NCBI GenBank assembly: GCA_934155625.1
Contig: CAKPHD010000014.1
Coordinates: 1 to 34,553, forward strand
Source of the DNA: an uncultured Clostridia bacterium
GTDB lineage: Bacteria; Bacillota; Clostridia; TANB77; CAG-508
DNA length: 34,553 nt
Direction: 5' to 3'
Part shown: piece after piece, positions 1 through 7,249 of the stretch
Position numbering within the stretch: the stretch's first letter is position 1
Layout: each line of letters begins with the position of its first letter
Notes under the pieces: model-generated
What the model saw: the letters and a program-made list of their open reading frames with translations, nothing else
What the model was told of the DNA's origin: nothing
Databases searched by the model: none
Translations under genes and position numbers: made by a program

Positions 1-1
1 C

Positions 2-47
2 AGATCCGATTGACAATGACATTGTATCATTTCAAATCGGATCTTTT
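2..47 (+). terminator. Rho-independent terminator at the window edge
   Basis: Perfect 10-bp inverted repeat AGATCCGATT (2-11) / AATCGGATCT (35-44), followed by a short T run (44-47). A smaller CAATG/CATTG stem lies inside the loop. It would end a plus-strand gene lying left of the window. The T tract is short, so confidence is moderate. Confidence 0.5.
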
Positions 48-65
48 AATATGGGCTCTATTTGA

Positions 66-691
66 CGCTTACGAAGAAAACTTATTGTTTATTTAATTGG
101 AATCTTTACACTTGCGATTGGATCCAATTTATTTTTAAATGCTGCTTTAGGTGTAGCTCCATCTTGTTCATTAGCACTGACATTCACTTTTCTTCTTCCT
201 GGTAGTTATGCACTTTTTAATTTCATTGTGAATAGCTTGTCATTGTTCGTAAGTTTGGAAAAACACAAATCATTCAATTCATTATCACATTTATTTATTC
301 CTACTTAATTAAACTCACATCATTATTCTTAACACATATTCAACCTCATTCATTCTTAGAACAAGTCTTATTGGCTATACTAACTTGTATTGTCATGGCA
401 CTTGGCATCACACTAACCATTCATTCAAACCTTACAGTCATGCCTTATGAAGGTTTTATTGGTGCATTGGCATTCCGTTTAAGAAAGGATTTTGGAAAAT
501 TGAAAGTAAAAGTCGATTTATTATTCACCATTTCATCCATAGTCATTTCACTCATCTTATTACACAACATAAATTCTGTTGGCTTAGGTACAATCATTGC
601 CTCTTTCTTAACTGGTAGTGTTGTATCCTTCTTTGATAGGATCTTAACCACAAGACTCAATCATTATCTTGGTGTAACTGTATTAAATTAA
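66..691 (+). pseudogene. Frameshifted YczE/YitT-like integral membrane protein
   Basis: Reading from 66, one frame gives RLRRKLIVYLIGIF followed by hydrophobic segments and the phrase ALGVAPSCSLALTF, typical of the first half of YczE/YyaS-type membrane proteins. That frame stops near 306. Homology-like hydrophobic sequence resumes in another frame from about 260 and runs to the stop at 689-691, including MPYEGFIGALAFRLRK and GLGTIIASFLTG, the repeated second half of the family. The shift therefore falls at about 240-265, near an A-rich stretch. The apparent upstream ATG at 51 is followed by an in-frame TGA at 63-65 and no ribosome binding site is visible. A TTG at 371 could open a 106-residue ORF, but it starts in the middle of the fold. 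I read this as a decayed gene; the family's transport role is unknown. Confidence 0.6.
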
Positions 692-697
692 CAAATA

Positions 698-725
698 GAA
701 AAAAAGGATGTTACGCAACATCCTT
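698..725 (-). terminator. Terminator of the transketolase/alcohol dehydrogenase operon
   Basis: On the minus strand the stem AAGGATGTT / AACATCCTT (717-725 pairing with 704-712) has a 4-base loop and is followed by seven T residues. The stem overlaps the stop codon of the transketolase C-terminal subunit. It is a strong intrinsic terminator. Confidence 0.85.
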
Positions 726-1682
726 CTTACATACCAATGATTTAACAGCTTCTTCAATATCTTTCTCTGCCATATGATACTTCTCTTTTAAGAAAGGTAC
801 TGTTCCTACTTCTCCAAAACAATCTGGAGCACCTAGTCTTTTCATCCGGCAAGGAGCTTCTTCGGATAGAACTTCCGAAACAGCACTTCCTAAACCATTC
901 ATAATATTATGGTTTTCCACAGTCACAATTGCGCCAGTTTCTTTAGATGCCTTAATTATCGCTTCTTTATCAATTGGTTTGATTGTAAACATATCTAAAA
1001 CACGAACATGAATTCCTTCATCTGCCAATTTATCAGCTACTCTACATGCATCTGCCACACATATTCCACTTGCGATAATTGTTGCATCACTACCTTCACG
1101 TAAAGTATTTGCCTTTCCAATTTCAAAAGTAGATCCGGACATATATATTTGTTCGGCTTTTTTGCGCGATAATCGAATATAGAATACTCCATACATATCT
1201 TTTGTCTGTCTTAACATGTCACTTAAAACAATTGAATCTGTTGGTTCAATGATTGTAACTGTAGGAACACAACGCATCATTCCAATATCTTCTAACGGAA
1301 TATGCGTACCTCCATTCCCTCCTGCAGTAAGTCCTGGATCAGAACCAATAATACGAACATTTAATTTTGCATAGGCACAAGAAATAAACACTTGATCCAT
1401 AACTCGTCTTGTCGTAAAAGGTGCAAATGTATGGGTGAATGGAATCAATCCAGTTGCTGACATACCAGCTGCTACACCAATCATATTTGCTTCTTGTATT
1501 CCACAATTGACTGTACGCTCTGGATATTTCTTAGAAAAATCCACCATTTTAATGGAATTTATTATATCTGCATCTAAATAAACAACTCTTTCATCTTTAC
1601 TTGCCAAATCATCCATTACTTTTGCGAAGACCTGACGCATTTCTAAATCTTCATTTTTAATATCTTTACAAATTTCAAACAT
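711..1682 (-). CDS. Transketolase, C-terminal (pyrimidine-binding) subunit
   Basis: This 323-residue protein is the second half of a split transketolase. It would transfer two-carbon ketol units between sugar phosphates in a thiamine diphosphate-dependent reaction with the N-terminal subunit encoded just upstream. The catalytic-glutamate segment GIQEANMIGVAAGM is present near residue 82, followed by the DPGLTAGGNGGTH loop and the C-terminal transketolase domain (VRVLDMFTIKPID). The start follows AAGGAGG, which overlaps the end of the upstream subunit with a 2-nt gap, so translation is probably coupled. Split transketolases next to sugar-catabolic genes are usually pathway-specific. With the neighbouring alcohol dehydrogenase and GntR regulator this unit probably handles a particular sugar intermediate, but the substrate cannot be read from sequence. 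Confidence 0.93.
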   Translation of the reverse strand: MFEICKDIKNEDLEMRQVFAKVMDDLASKDERVVYLDADIINSIKMVDFSKKYPERTVNCGIQEANMIGVAAGMSATGLIPFTHTFAPFTTRRVMDQVFISCAYAKLNVRIIGSDPGLTAGGNGGTHIPLEDIGMMRCVPTVTIIEPTDSIVLSDMLRQTKDMYGVFYIRLSRKKAEQIYMSGSTFEIGKANTLREGSDATIIASGICVADACRVADKLADEGIHVRVLDMFTIKPIDKEAIIKASKETGAIVTVENHNIMNGLGSAVSEVLSEEAPCRMKRLGAPDCFGEVGTVPFLKEKYHMAEKDIEEAVKSLVCKKDVA

Positions 1683-1684
1683 GT

Positions 1685-2512
1685 CTAGGCCTCCTTAATA
1701 ATTTCATCTAAATGATGCACTGCTTCTTCATATTGTTCTTCTGTAAAAGTCATATGGTGATTATAGAAAACATCCTGTGCAAATGTACAACCTTTACCCT
1801 TTTCTGTATGCAATACAATCATAGATGGCTTGTTAGTTTGCATTTTTGCGATTGCAATCGCATTCTTTATTTCTTCCACATCATTCCCATTTACTTCTTG
1901 GGAAAACCATCCAAAATCTTCAAACTTTTTTCTTAAATCTCCTACATCACAAATTTCTTTTGTATATCCATCTAATTGTTTTAAATTCTGATCCACAAAC
2001 GCAATCACATTATTTAATTTTTTTGTTCCTGCGAATAAAGCCCCTTCCCATACTTGACCTTCATCACATTCTCCATCACCCAACACAAGATATACATATG
2101 AATTGATTTTTTGATAACGCAATCCCCAAGCTAACCCTAAAGCTGTGGACATTCCTTGTCCTAAAGAACCCGTCGTCATATCGATACCTGGAACCATATT
2201 CATGTCACAATGGCTTGGTAATTTTGTTTGGGAAAGATTGATTGTTTTCATCCACTCCATTGGAAAATACCCTTTAAGTGCTAAAGCCGCATATACGGCA
2301 GGTCCACAGTGTCCTTTTGAAACAACTAAACGATCACGCGTTTTTAATTGTGGATTTTTTGGATCCACATTCATAACTTCTCCATAAAGTACAGCTAATA
2401 AATCTGCCATGGACATACATCCGCCAATATGTCCTGCCTTCACTGTATCTAGTCCGTATAAAACAGTTTTTCTAATCTCTGCTGCAAATATCTTCATTTC
2501 TCTTGTTGTCAT
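1685..2512 (-). CDS. Transketolase, N-terminal (thiamine pyrophosphate-binding) subunit
   Basis: This 275-residue protein is the first half of a split transketolase. The sequence shows GHIGGCMSM with the conserved His near residue 28, SKGHCGPAVYAAL, and the thiamine-diphosphate/Mg motif GDGECDEGQVWE, followed after about 25 residues by FVDQN. The length matches stand-alone N-terminal subunits. The start lies 8 nt after the stop of the upstream dehydrogenase and has only a weak site (GTAGGTG), suggesting coupled translation. It forms a three-gene operon with the dehydrogenase and the C-terminal subunit, driven from the operator-promoter region at 3658-3704. The complete holoenzyme needs both subunits. 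Assignment to the family is secure; the sugar substrate is not known. Confidence 0.93.
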   Translation of the reverse strand: MTTREMKIFAAEIRKTVLYGLDTVKAGHIGGCMSMADLLAVLYGEVMNVDPKNPQLKTRDRLVVSKGHCGPAVYAALALKGYFPMEWMKTINLSQTKLPSHCDMNMVPGIDMTTGSLGQGMSTALGLAWGLRYQKINSYVYLVLGDGECDEGQVWEGALFAGTKKLNNVIAFVDQNLKQLDGYTKEICDVGDLRKKFEDFGWFSQEVNGNDVEEIKNAIAIAKMQTNKPSMIVLHTEKGKGCTFAQDVFYNHHMTFTEEQYEEAVHHLDEIIKEA

Positions 2513-2520
2513 AATCGCAC

Positions 2521-3636
2521 CTACTTATCATACACATTTTCATAGATTTCAAGCATGTCATCACTGCTCAACTCAACATAGTTGTTATTTAATAATCTTT
2601 GTTGACCTTCAATAACACTCTTGACAAACTCAGACAATTCTTCCTTTTTGATGCCATAACTACTCAAAGGTTTTCTTTCTAAGATTTGATTTGTCAAGGC
2701 AAACAAAGCTTTTAATGCTTCTTCCTTTCCTACACCCAATATTTCTGATACTACTTCAAAGAAATCTTGAATACGTCCATTTGGATCTTTTTCATAGTAC
2801 TTATTATATACAGACTCAAACATCAACTGATTCGCTTCTCCATGTGGAATATGATAAGCACCTCCTAATGGATAGCTAAGCGCATGCACCGCTGCACAGC
2901 CTGCATTTCCAAAGGCAATACCAGCTAAATTGGATGCGATTAAAAATTCCTTCGCATATTGACTCCAATTTTCTTTACCATCTCGAACTACTTTTTTAAA
3001 TCCATTTAAAATCATTGTCATAGCCTTTACCGAGAACATTCTTGAATACAATGTAGAATTTGGAGATAAATAAGATTCCACCGAATGAATCAGAGCATCA
3101 ATGGAACTTGTCGCAAAGAATTTATAAGGTAAAGTTTCAACCATTTCAGGGATCAATAGTGCTTTATCTGGATAAATCAAATCATCTGCTAGTCCCTTTT
3201 TAGTTTTTCGTTTCTTCAACTCAGAAATAGCTACATTTGTAACTTCACTACCCGTTCCACACGTTGTAGGCACCACATATAATTCTTTGGCCTTTTTATA
3301 TGGAATTTCATGCAAAATAACTTGATCAATTGTTCCTTCGTAGTCTAAAATCAAGAATTTTGAAATATCTATAATCGTTCCTCCACCAATCGCAATAATA
3401 CGTTTCACATTCTGAGAAACATCCTTGCGAATATTTTCAATCATTTCATCAGTAGGTTCTCCAACTCCGTATTTTTCCTGAAATATCACATTCGCATCAA
3501 CATCTTTAAACTTAGTATTATAAATAAACTCATTCGTGATAATTAAATCTTCTTTCCCTACTTGTTCTTGTTCGAAACATTCCTTCATAGTAGAAAATTC
3601 TTTTATTGTCGTTTTTAAAACAAAGGTATCTTTCAT
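2521..3636 (-). CDS. Iron-type alcohol dehydrogenase, 4-hydroxybutyrate dehydrogenase-like
   Basis: The 371-residue protein belongs to the group III metal-dependent alcohol dehydrogenases. It has IGGGTIIDISKF (nucleotide binding), PTTCGTGSEVTN, DALIHSVESYLSP, and the metal-binding region HALSYPLGGAYHIPHG. From memory it resembles the 4-hydroxybutyrate dehydrogenase of Clostridium kluyveri over its whole length. Shared phrases include FQEKYG, GEP[ST]DEMI and VIEGQQRLL followed by NNY. The family reaction is NAD(P)H-linked reduction of an aldehyde acid such as succinate semialdehyde. In this operon with transketolase a different short aldehyde acid is possible, so I give no symbol. It is the first gene of the operon, with a strong AAGGAGG site, and is probably repressed by the divergent GntR protein through the operator at 3668-3704. 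Confidence 0.85.
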   Translation of the reverse strand: MKDTFVLKTTIKEFSTMKECFEQEQVGKEDLIITNEFIYNTKFKDVDANVIFQEKYGVGEPTDEMIENIRKDVSQNVKRIIAIGGGTIIDISKFLILDYEGTIDQVILHEIPYKKAKELYVVPTTCGTGSEVTNVAISELKKRKTKKGLADDLIYPDKALLIPEMVETLPYKFFATSSIDALIHSVESYLSPNSTLYSRMFSVKAMTMILNGFKKVVRDGKENWSQYAKEFLIASNLAGIAFGNAGCAAVHALSYPLGGAYHIPHGEANQLMFESVYNKYYEKDPNGRIQDFFEVVSEILGVGKEEALKALFALTNQILERKPLSSYGIKKEELSEFVKSVIEGQQRLLNNNYVELSSDDMLEIYENVYDK

Positions 3637-3657
3637 TGTTTTATCCTCCTTGGCTAC

Positions 3658-3686
3658 ATATTACCACTGATTGTCGACAATTTCAA
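3658..3686 (-). promoter_or_regulatory. Promoter of the alcohol dehydrogenase/transketolase operon
   Basis: Minus-strand sigma-A-like promoter: -35 TTGAAA (3681-3686), 17-bp spacer, -10 TAATAT (3658-3663). One copy of the GntR-type palindrome (3670-3681) lies inside the spacer, so a bound regulator would block polymerase directly. Confidence 0.6.
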
Positions 3687-3704
3687 TATAATTGTCGACA
3701 ATCA
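3668..3704. promoter_or_regulatory. Double GntR/FCD operator
   Basis: Two identical perfect palindromes ATTGTCGACAAT (3670-3681 and 3691-3702) lie 21 bp apart centre to centre, that is two helical turns. The whole unit is itself an inverted repeat, TGATTGTCGACAAT ... ATTGTCGACAATCA. It sits between the divergent gntR-family gene and the dehydrogenase operon. Palindromes with a TGT..ACA core are typical of FadR/VanR-type GntR regulators, so autoregulation plus repression of the operon is the natural inference. Confidence 0.75.
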
Positions 3705-3711
3705 TTTATTT

Positions 3712-3740
3712 TTGTATACATTAGTAAGTTATGTTATACT
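3712..3740 (+). promoter_or_regulatory. Promoter of the GntR regulator gene
   Basis: -35 TTGTAT (3712-3717), 17-bp spacer, -10 TATACT (3735-3740) with an extended TGT just upstream. The AAGGAGC ribosome site follows and the ATG is at 3764. The second operator palindrome ends 9 bp upstream of the -35 element. Confidence 0.6.
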
Positions 3741-3763
3741 TAATTTAAAATAAGGAGCTATCT

Positions 3764-4426
3764 ATGAAAAAAAATGAAGGTCTAAGTGAACAAGTATATA
3801 ATTATCTGCTTTCCCAAATTCTTTCTAATGAATTGAATCCGGGAGAAAAAATTGCAGAAGCTAAGATTGCACAAGAATTTAATACGAGTAGAACACCTAT
3901 ACGAGAGGCTATGCGTAAATTAGAAAGTCAGGGACTTATCCAAATATTTCCAAAGCGCTATGCGCAGGTAGCTACATTTTCAGAAAAAGAAATTCAAGAT
4001 ATAGGAATGATTCGTATATCATTAGATATTTTGTCAATTAAGCTTGCAGCTATCTATAGTAGTAAAGCTGAATTATTAAATCTGAAGAGTATTGCTGAAC
4101 AATGCCTAGAAGCATTTAAAAATAAAGATGGAGTCAAAAGAAGAAAATTAGATTCAGACTTTCATAAAGAACTTTGCCGCATTTCAAAAAACAATCTATT
4201 ATTCAATATGCAGGAAGACTTATCTCTAAAAATTCAATTTATTTTAATGCACAATGATTTTAAATCCGTTAATGACGAACAACATTTATATCAACATATT
4301 CAAATCGTTGATGCATTAATAGAAGGAAATATTGAACATGCATTACAACTTGATATTCAACATTTATCTGAATTCTATTGTCTAGATATTGATTCACCTA
4401 TTGATTTCTTTTTAAAGAATGCATAA
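3764..4426 (+). CDS. GntR-family (FadR/FCD subfamily) transcriptional regulator
   Basis: The 220-residue DNA-binding regulator has an N-terminal winged helix (about residues 8-68, with AEAKIAQEFNTSRTPIREAMRKLESQG). A helical FCD ligand domain (about 75-210) follows. FCD metal-site residues are visible in LDSDFHKELC (Asp and His), HLYQHIQIVDAL and QHLSEFY. FCD regulators usually sense organic or sugar acids, often through a bound metal. The gene is divergent from the dehydrogenase/transketolase operon and the intergenic region carries a double palindrome and both promoters. It therefore most likely regulates itself and that operon. The same TGTCGACA core occurs upstream of the mannose-type PTS operon at 30310-30383, so it may also act there. 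The start is set by AAGGAGC 7 nt upstream. Confidence 0.9.
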   Translation: MKKNEGLSEQVYNYLLSQILSNELNPGEKIAEAKIAQEFNTSRTPIREAMRKLESQGLIQIFPKRYAQVATFSEKEIQDIGMIRISLDILSIKLAAIYSSKAELLNLKSIAEQCLEAFKNKDGVKRRKLDSDFHKELCRISKNNLLFNMQEDLSLKIQFILMHNDFKSVNDEQHLYQHIQIVDALIEGNIEHALQLDIQHLSEFYCLDIDSPIDFFLKNA

Positions 4427-4457
4427 AAAAACAAGTCACACGACTTGTTTTTGTTTT
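4427..4457. terminator. Bidirectional terminator between gntR and the IolB-like gene
   Basis: Stem AAAAACAAGTC (4427-4437) / GACTTGTTTTT (4442-4452) with an ACAC loop. A T-rich tail follows on the plus strand and an A-rich flank gives T on the minus strand. It separates the convergent gntR gene and the long minus-strand catabolic operon. Confidence 0.85.
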
Positions 4458-4459
4458 AC

Positions 4460-5278
4460 CTATTTCTTTTCAAAAGCATTTGTTTCCGGATTAAATTTAG
4501 CATCATGAAGCCAAGTATAAGCTTCATCTTCACAACGATCAGTTTGAAGCCATGGATTACCGTCCAAGTGACGAATCATCCAACAAGTATACATCTGATA
4601 TCCAGGCGCTGTTGATTGTGGATGTAGCTTTCCTCCTGGAATTGCTGAAAAGCTTCGATTCACACTCTTATATACTTCATCCCCTACAAAACTAGCGCCA
4701 AATCCTTCTGGATGATCAAATAAGAAATAATAACATTCTGGCTGTGGATGTCTATGTGGCAAATATCCAGACCAGTTTCCTGGATCATTTAAAACTTCAC
4801 CTAAAACCATATTACTCTTCGGTTCAATATCATGATCAATAATTGTATTTACACGTCGATTTGCGACATTGCCATACCAACCTTGACTTGAATATTTCCA
4901 TGGTGCATCTTCTGGTGTATATAATTTAGAGTTAAACGTTACCTTATTCTTTGTTTTCTGAACTAAAATCTCTGTCTCTTCTAATGCTTTCACAGAGATA
5001 ATTTTACTATGCGAAACATGTCCAGCATAGGGGCCTTCCAAGAACACACTCTTTCTTGAAACAACCTTCTCTATTCCATCCACATTGATTTCAATCTTAC
5101 CGTTCAATAATAAAGCCGCAATTTCTTCATCATCACTCGTAAATATTTTAGTTTGATTTTTTTCTAGTTTATAAACACGAATATCCATCAACATATCACG
5201 ATATTCATTCTCATAAGTTGTTAGAATCATTTCTCCATTGTCATCATATTTTGGATATCCAAATACCTTTTTTTCCAT
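4460..5278 (-). CDS. iolB: IolB/KduI-family isomerase (5-deoxy-glucuronate isomerase-like), copy 1
   Basis: This 272-residue double-cupin protein belongs to the KduI/IolB family. In inositol breakdown IolB isomerises 5-deoxy-glucuronate to 5-dehydro-2-deoxygluconate; KduI acts on a 4-deoxy-hexulose uronate. Metal ligands are visible in the C-terminal cupin: PHRHPQPECYYF (H-x-H and Glu) and KLHPQSTAPGY (His). The conserved GFGASFVGDEVY and WMIRHLDGNPW phrases are typical of IolB rather than KduI. I chose the ATG at 5278 because AGGAGG is 6 nt upstream; an ATG at 5284 touches the ribosome site. It is the last gene of the catabolic operon, 10 nt after the acid-sugar kinase. A second, diverged copy lies at 19157-19942. 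True substrate is uncertain because other inositol genes are missing. Confidence 0.82.
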   Translation of the reverse strand: MEKKVFGYPKYDDNGEMILTTYENEYRDMLMDIRVYKLEKNQTKIFTSDDEEIAALLLNGKIEINVDGIEKVVSRKSVFLEGPYAGHVSHSKIISVKALEETEILVQKTKNKVTFNSKLYTPEDAPWKYSSQGWYGNVANRRVNTIIDHDIEPKSNMVLGEVLNDPGNWSGYLPHRHPQPECYYFLFDHPEGFGASFVGDEVYKSVNRSFSAIPGGKLHPQSTAPGYQMYTCWMIRHLDGNPWLQTDRCEDEAYTWLHDAKFNPETNAFEKK

Positions 5279-5288
5279 AAGCATCCTC

Positions 5289-6596
5289 CTATGTTAATTT
5301 TTTTACTACACTATATAAAGTTGCCTTGTCCCCTACATTTCCAGGAAAAATCACGACAGGTAAATTTACATACTTACTCTTGTCCACACAACGAATCACA
5401 CCCACATTTTGTTCAATTTGTCCTAAAACATATGCCATTTTTACATCCAATCCATTTGTCAGGGCGTCCGACGATGTGATTCCGCCTTTTGTGATCAAAA
5501 AGCCTGGTCTTTGTATTAACTGCTTTAAAACATTAGTTAGCGCAAAAGAAATTTGCGTCGCCATTTCCAATTGTTTTTCTTTATCATCACTAGGAAAATC
5601 AACTCTATCTCTTCTAGTTGCCAAAACAACCAATTTATTCTTCTTCAATAAGTCATTCACTATATTTGCACATCGATTTGTTTCTTTTTCAAGCGTTCCA
5701 CTTAATATTTCATGTTGATTAAATTCAACCCATTCTAAGTTCTTATAATTCTCTTTTAAATACTCAAGTTGTTCTTTTGTCTTATTGACATGAGAACCTA
5801 CAAGAACCAAGCCACCTGATCCATCATTAATACAATCTTCTTTTTCTAAATAAGAAGAATCTGTGATATGACCTAATTCTTTCACTAGGCTCGCTGCACA
5901 TCTAAAAATATATCGCTTATTGGTTTTCTCATACGCGGATACAAATCTTTTTAAATCCTCCATACAAGTACAATTTAAAATCACTTTTCTAAATTCAGAC
6001 ACGGAATTTAATTTAGATACAACTATAGATTCATCTTGTAAATCCGATAAAGAAATACTTATACAACTCGATGCCAAATAGGCTTTATTTGTTTTTTCTT
6101 CAACATATTCTTTTAGATCGCTCGACTGAAATGCAAACGTTTTATCATTTGCAAATTCTGTTTTCCCTACAGGTACCCAAGTATCATTTACTAATACATA
6201 GTGAATATCATTTTCTGTTTTCCGTATTCCATCTAAATAAGGACAAAGTATTTCTCCATCAATATGCATGTGATTCTTTTTTAATACATCATAGATGACC
6301 TGTGTTTCTGTTGGATAATGTCCCCTCAATGTTGAATCGCTCCTTGAAACAATCGTAAAATCCATATCAAGTTTTTTTGCCACATCTATAATATTTTGAA
6401 TTAATTCTTTATGATATTGGATCGTATACTCTTTTGAAAATGCTCTAGAATTCGTTAATATATAAAATAAGTTTTGACTTTGTAGAAAAGCCTTTTCGAT
6501 ACTCACCTTGTCTGTTTGTGTAATCATATACACATCATGAACCGTTTGGATGCCCGTGGGATCATCATCGAGTACTATATATTTTTTATTTTCCAT
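5289..6596 (-). CDS. DUF1537 four-carbon acid sugar kinase family protein (OtnK/DtnK-like)
   Basis: The 435-residue protein begins VLDDDPTGIQTVHDV, the N-terminal signature of the DUF1537 acid-sugar kinases. It ends with the nucleotide-binding domain containing TKGGITSSDALTNGL and FPGNVGDKATLYSVV. Characterised members phosphorylate acid sugars such as 3-oxo-tetronate, D-threonate or D-erythronate with ATP, after which an aldolase, decarboxylase or dehydrogenase acts. The start overlaps the racemase-like gene by 11 bp, so the two are translationally coupled, and the next gene is IolB-like. The usual partners of tetronate pathways (an OtnC-type class II aldolase/decarboxylase, OtnI, PdxA2) are absent here, which suggests a different acid substrate. 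The family call is secure; the substrate is not. Confidence 0.88.
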   Translation of the reverse strand: MENKKYIVLDDDPTGIQTVHDVYMITQTDKVSIEKAFLQSQNLFYILTNSRAFSKEYTIQYHKELIQNIIDVAKKLDMDFTIVSRSDSTLRGHYPTETQVIYDVLKKNHMHIDGEILCPYLDGIRKTENDIHYVLVNDTWVPVGKTEFANDKTFAFQSSDLKEYVEEKTNKAYLASSCISISLSDLQDESIVVSKLNSVSEFRKVILNCTCMEDLKRFVSAYEKTNKRYIFRCAASLVKELGHITDSSYLEKEDCINDGSGGLVLVGSHVNKTKEQLEYLKENYKNLEWVEFNQHEILSGTLEKETNRCANIVNDLLKKNKLVVLATRRDRVDFPSDDKEKQLEMATQISFALTNVLKQLIQRPGFLITKGGITSSDALTNGLDVKMAYVLGQIEQNVGVIRCVDKSKYVNLPVVIFPGNVGDKATLYSVVKKLT

Positions 6597-7245
6597 ATAA
6601 CATGTCTCGTGCAGTTTGAATTGCGAGTTCTGGACTTGTTAAAACTGGTTTATCAATATTCTTTATATACGGAAGAATGGCCGTCATTGAACCCTGAGCA
6701 AGTACAATCACATCGCAAGCCTTACTTGCTTCTTCAATTTTACTTAATACTAATTGATTGTGTTTTTCCACATTCTTTTCTTTCATTAAAATATCCAAGG
6801 CTCCATCCACTAAATATTCAATAACTTCTACATCTTTGTTAGCTTCTACAGCCTTTCGTTTAATCAAGTTGCAGCTAGGTAACATCGTTGATTTTACAGT
6901 CGCAATTACACCAATTTTTCTTCCTAGTTCGACTGCTTTTTTAGCCATTGGCTCATCAATTTTTAAAGTTGGTATCGTTGTTGATTTTTTTGCGATATCA
7001 AAGGCTTCACCAACACTTGAACATTGGTTGAAAATTAAATCCGGATGTAGTGAATTTGCGACTTGAACATACATATTCATTCGCGAAATAATCTGTGGTG
7101 TTGGCCCATTATTCTTTTTTACTTCTTCTAGAAGTGAATCATCAATGATATTCACTAACTCAACATCTGGCATATATTGCTTAACCAATGCTTTTAAATC
7201 ATTCAATGAGACTGGGCTTGTGTGAATCATAACAATTTTCTTCAT
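6586..7245 (-). CDS. Aspartate/glutamate racemase-superfamily protein
   Basis: The 219-residue protein has the alternating beta/alpha pattern of the Asp/Glu/hydantoin racemase superfamily. The first catalytic-cysteine motif is intact (NQCSSVGEAF, near residue 96). The region where the second catalytic cysteine is expected reads VLAQGSMTAILP, so that cysteine is replaced. Related AQ-x-SM proteins are common beside sugar-acid kinases, but I know no proven reaction for them. A one-cysteine enzyme could epimerise or isomerise an acid, or do another acid/base reaction. The gene overlaps the DUF1537 kinase start by 11 bp and starts 4 nt after the HcxA-like gene's stop, with the AGAGG site overlapping that stop. 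It therefore belongs tightly to this pathway. Function is inferred only at superfamily level. Confidence 0.75.
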   Translation of the reverse strand: MKKIVMIHTSPVSLNDLKALVKQYMPDVELVNIIDDSLLEEVKKNNGPTPQIISRMNMYVQVANSLHPDLIFNQCSSVGEAFDIAKKSTTIPTLKIDEPMAKKAVELGRKIGVIATVKSTMLPSCNLIKRKAVEANKDVEVIEYLVDGALDILMKEKNVEKHNQLVLSKIEEASKACDVIVLAQGSMTAILPYIKNIDKPVLTSPELAIQTARDMLYGK

Positions 7246-7249
7246 AACT

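Noticed and set aside
371..691. A separate 106-residue gene starting at TTG 371
   Set aside because: It begins inside the fold of a YczE-like protein whose first half is in another frame just upstream, and it lacks a ribosome site, so it is the tail of a broken gene.
3668..3704. Repeated ATTGTCGACAAT as a possible CRISPR or mobile-element end
   Set aside because: Only two copies, 21 bp apart and placed on promoters; an operator explains them better.
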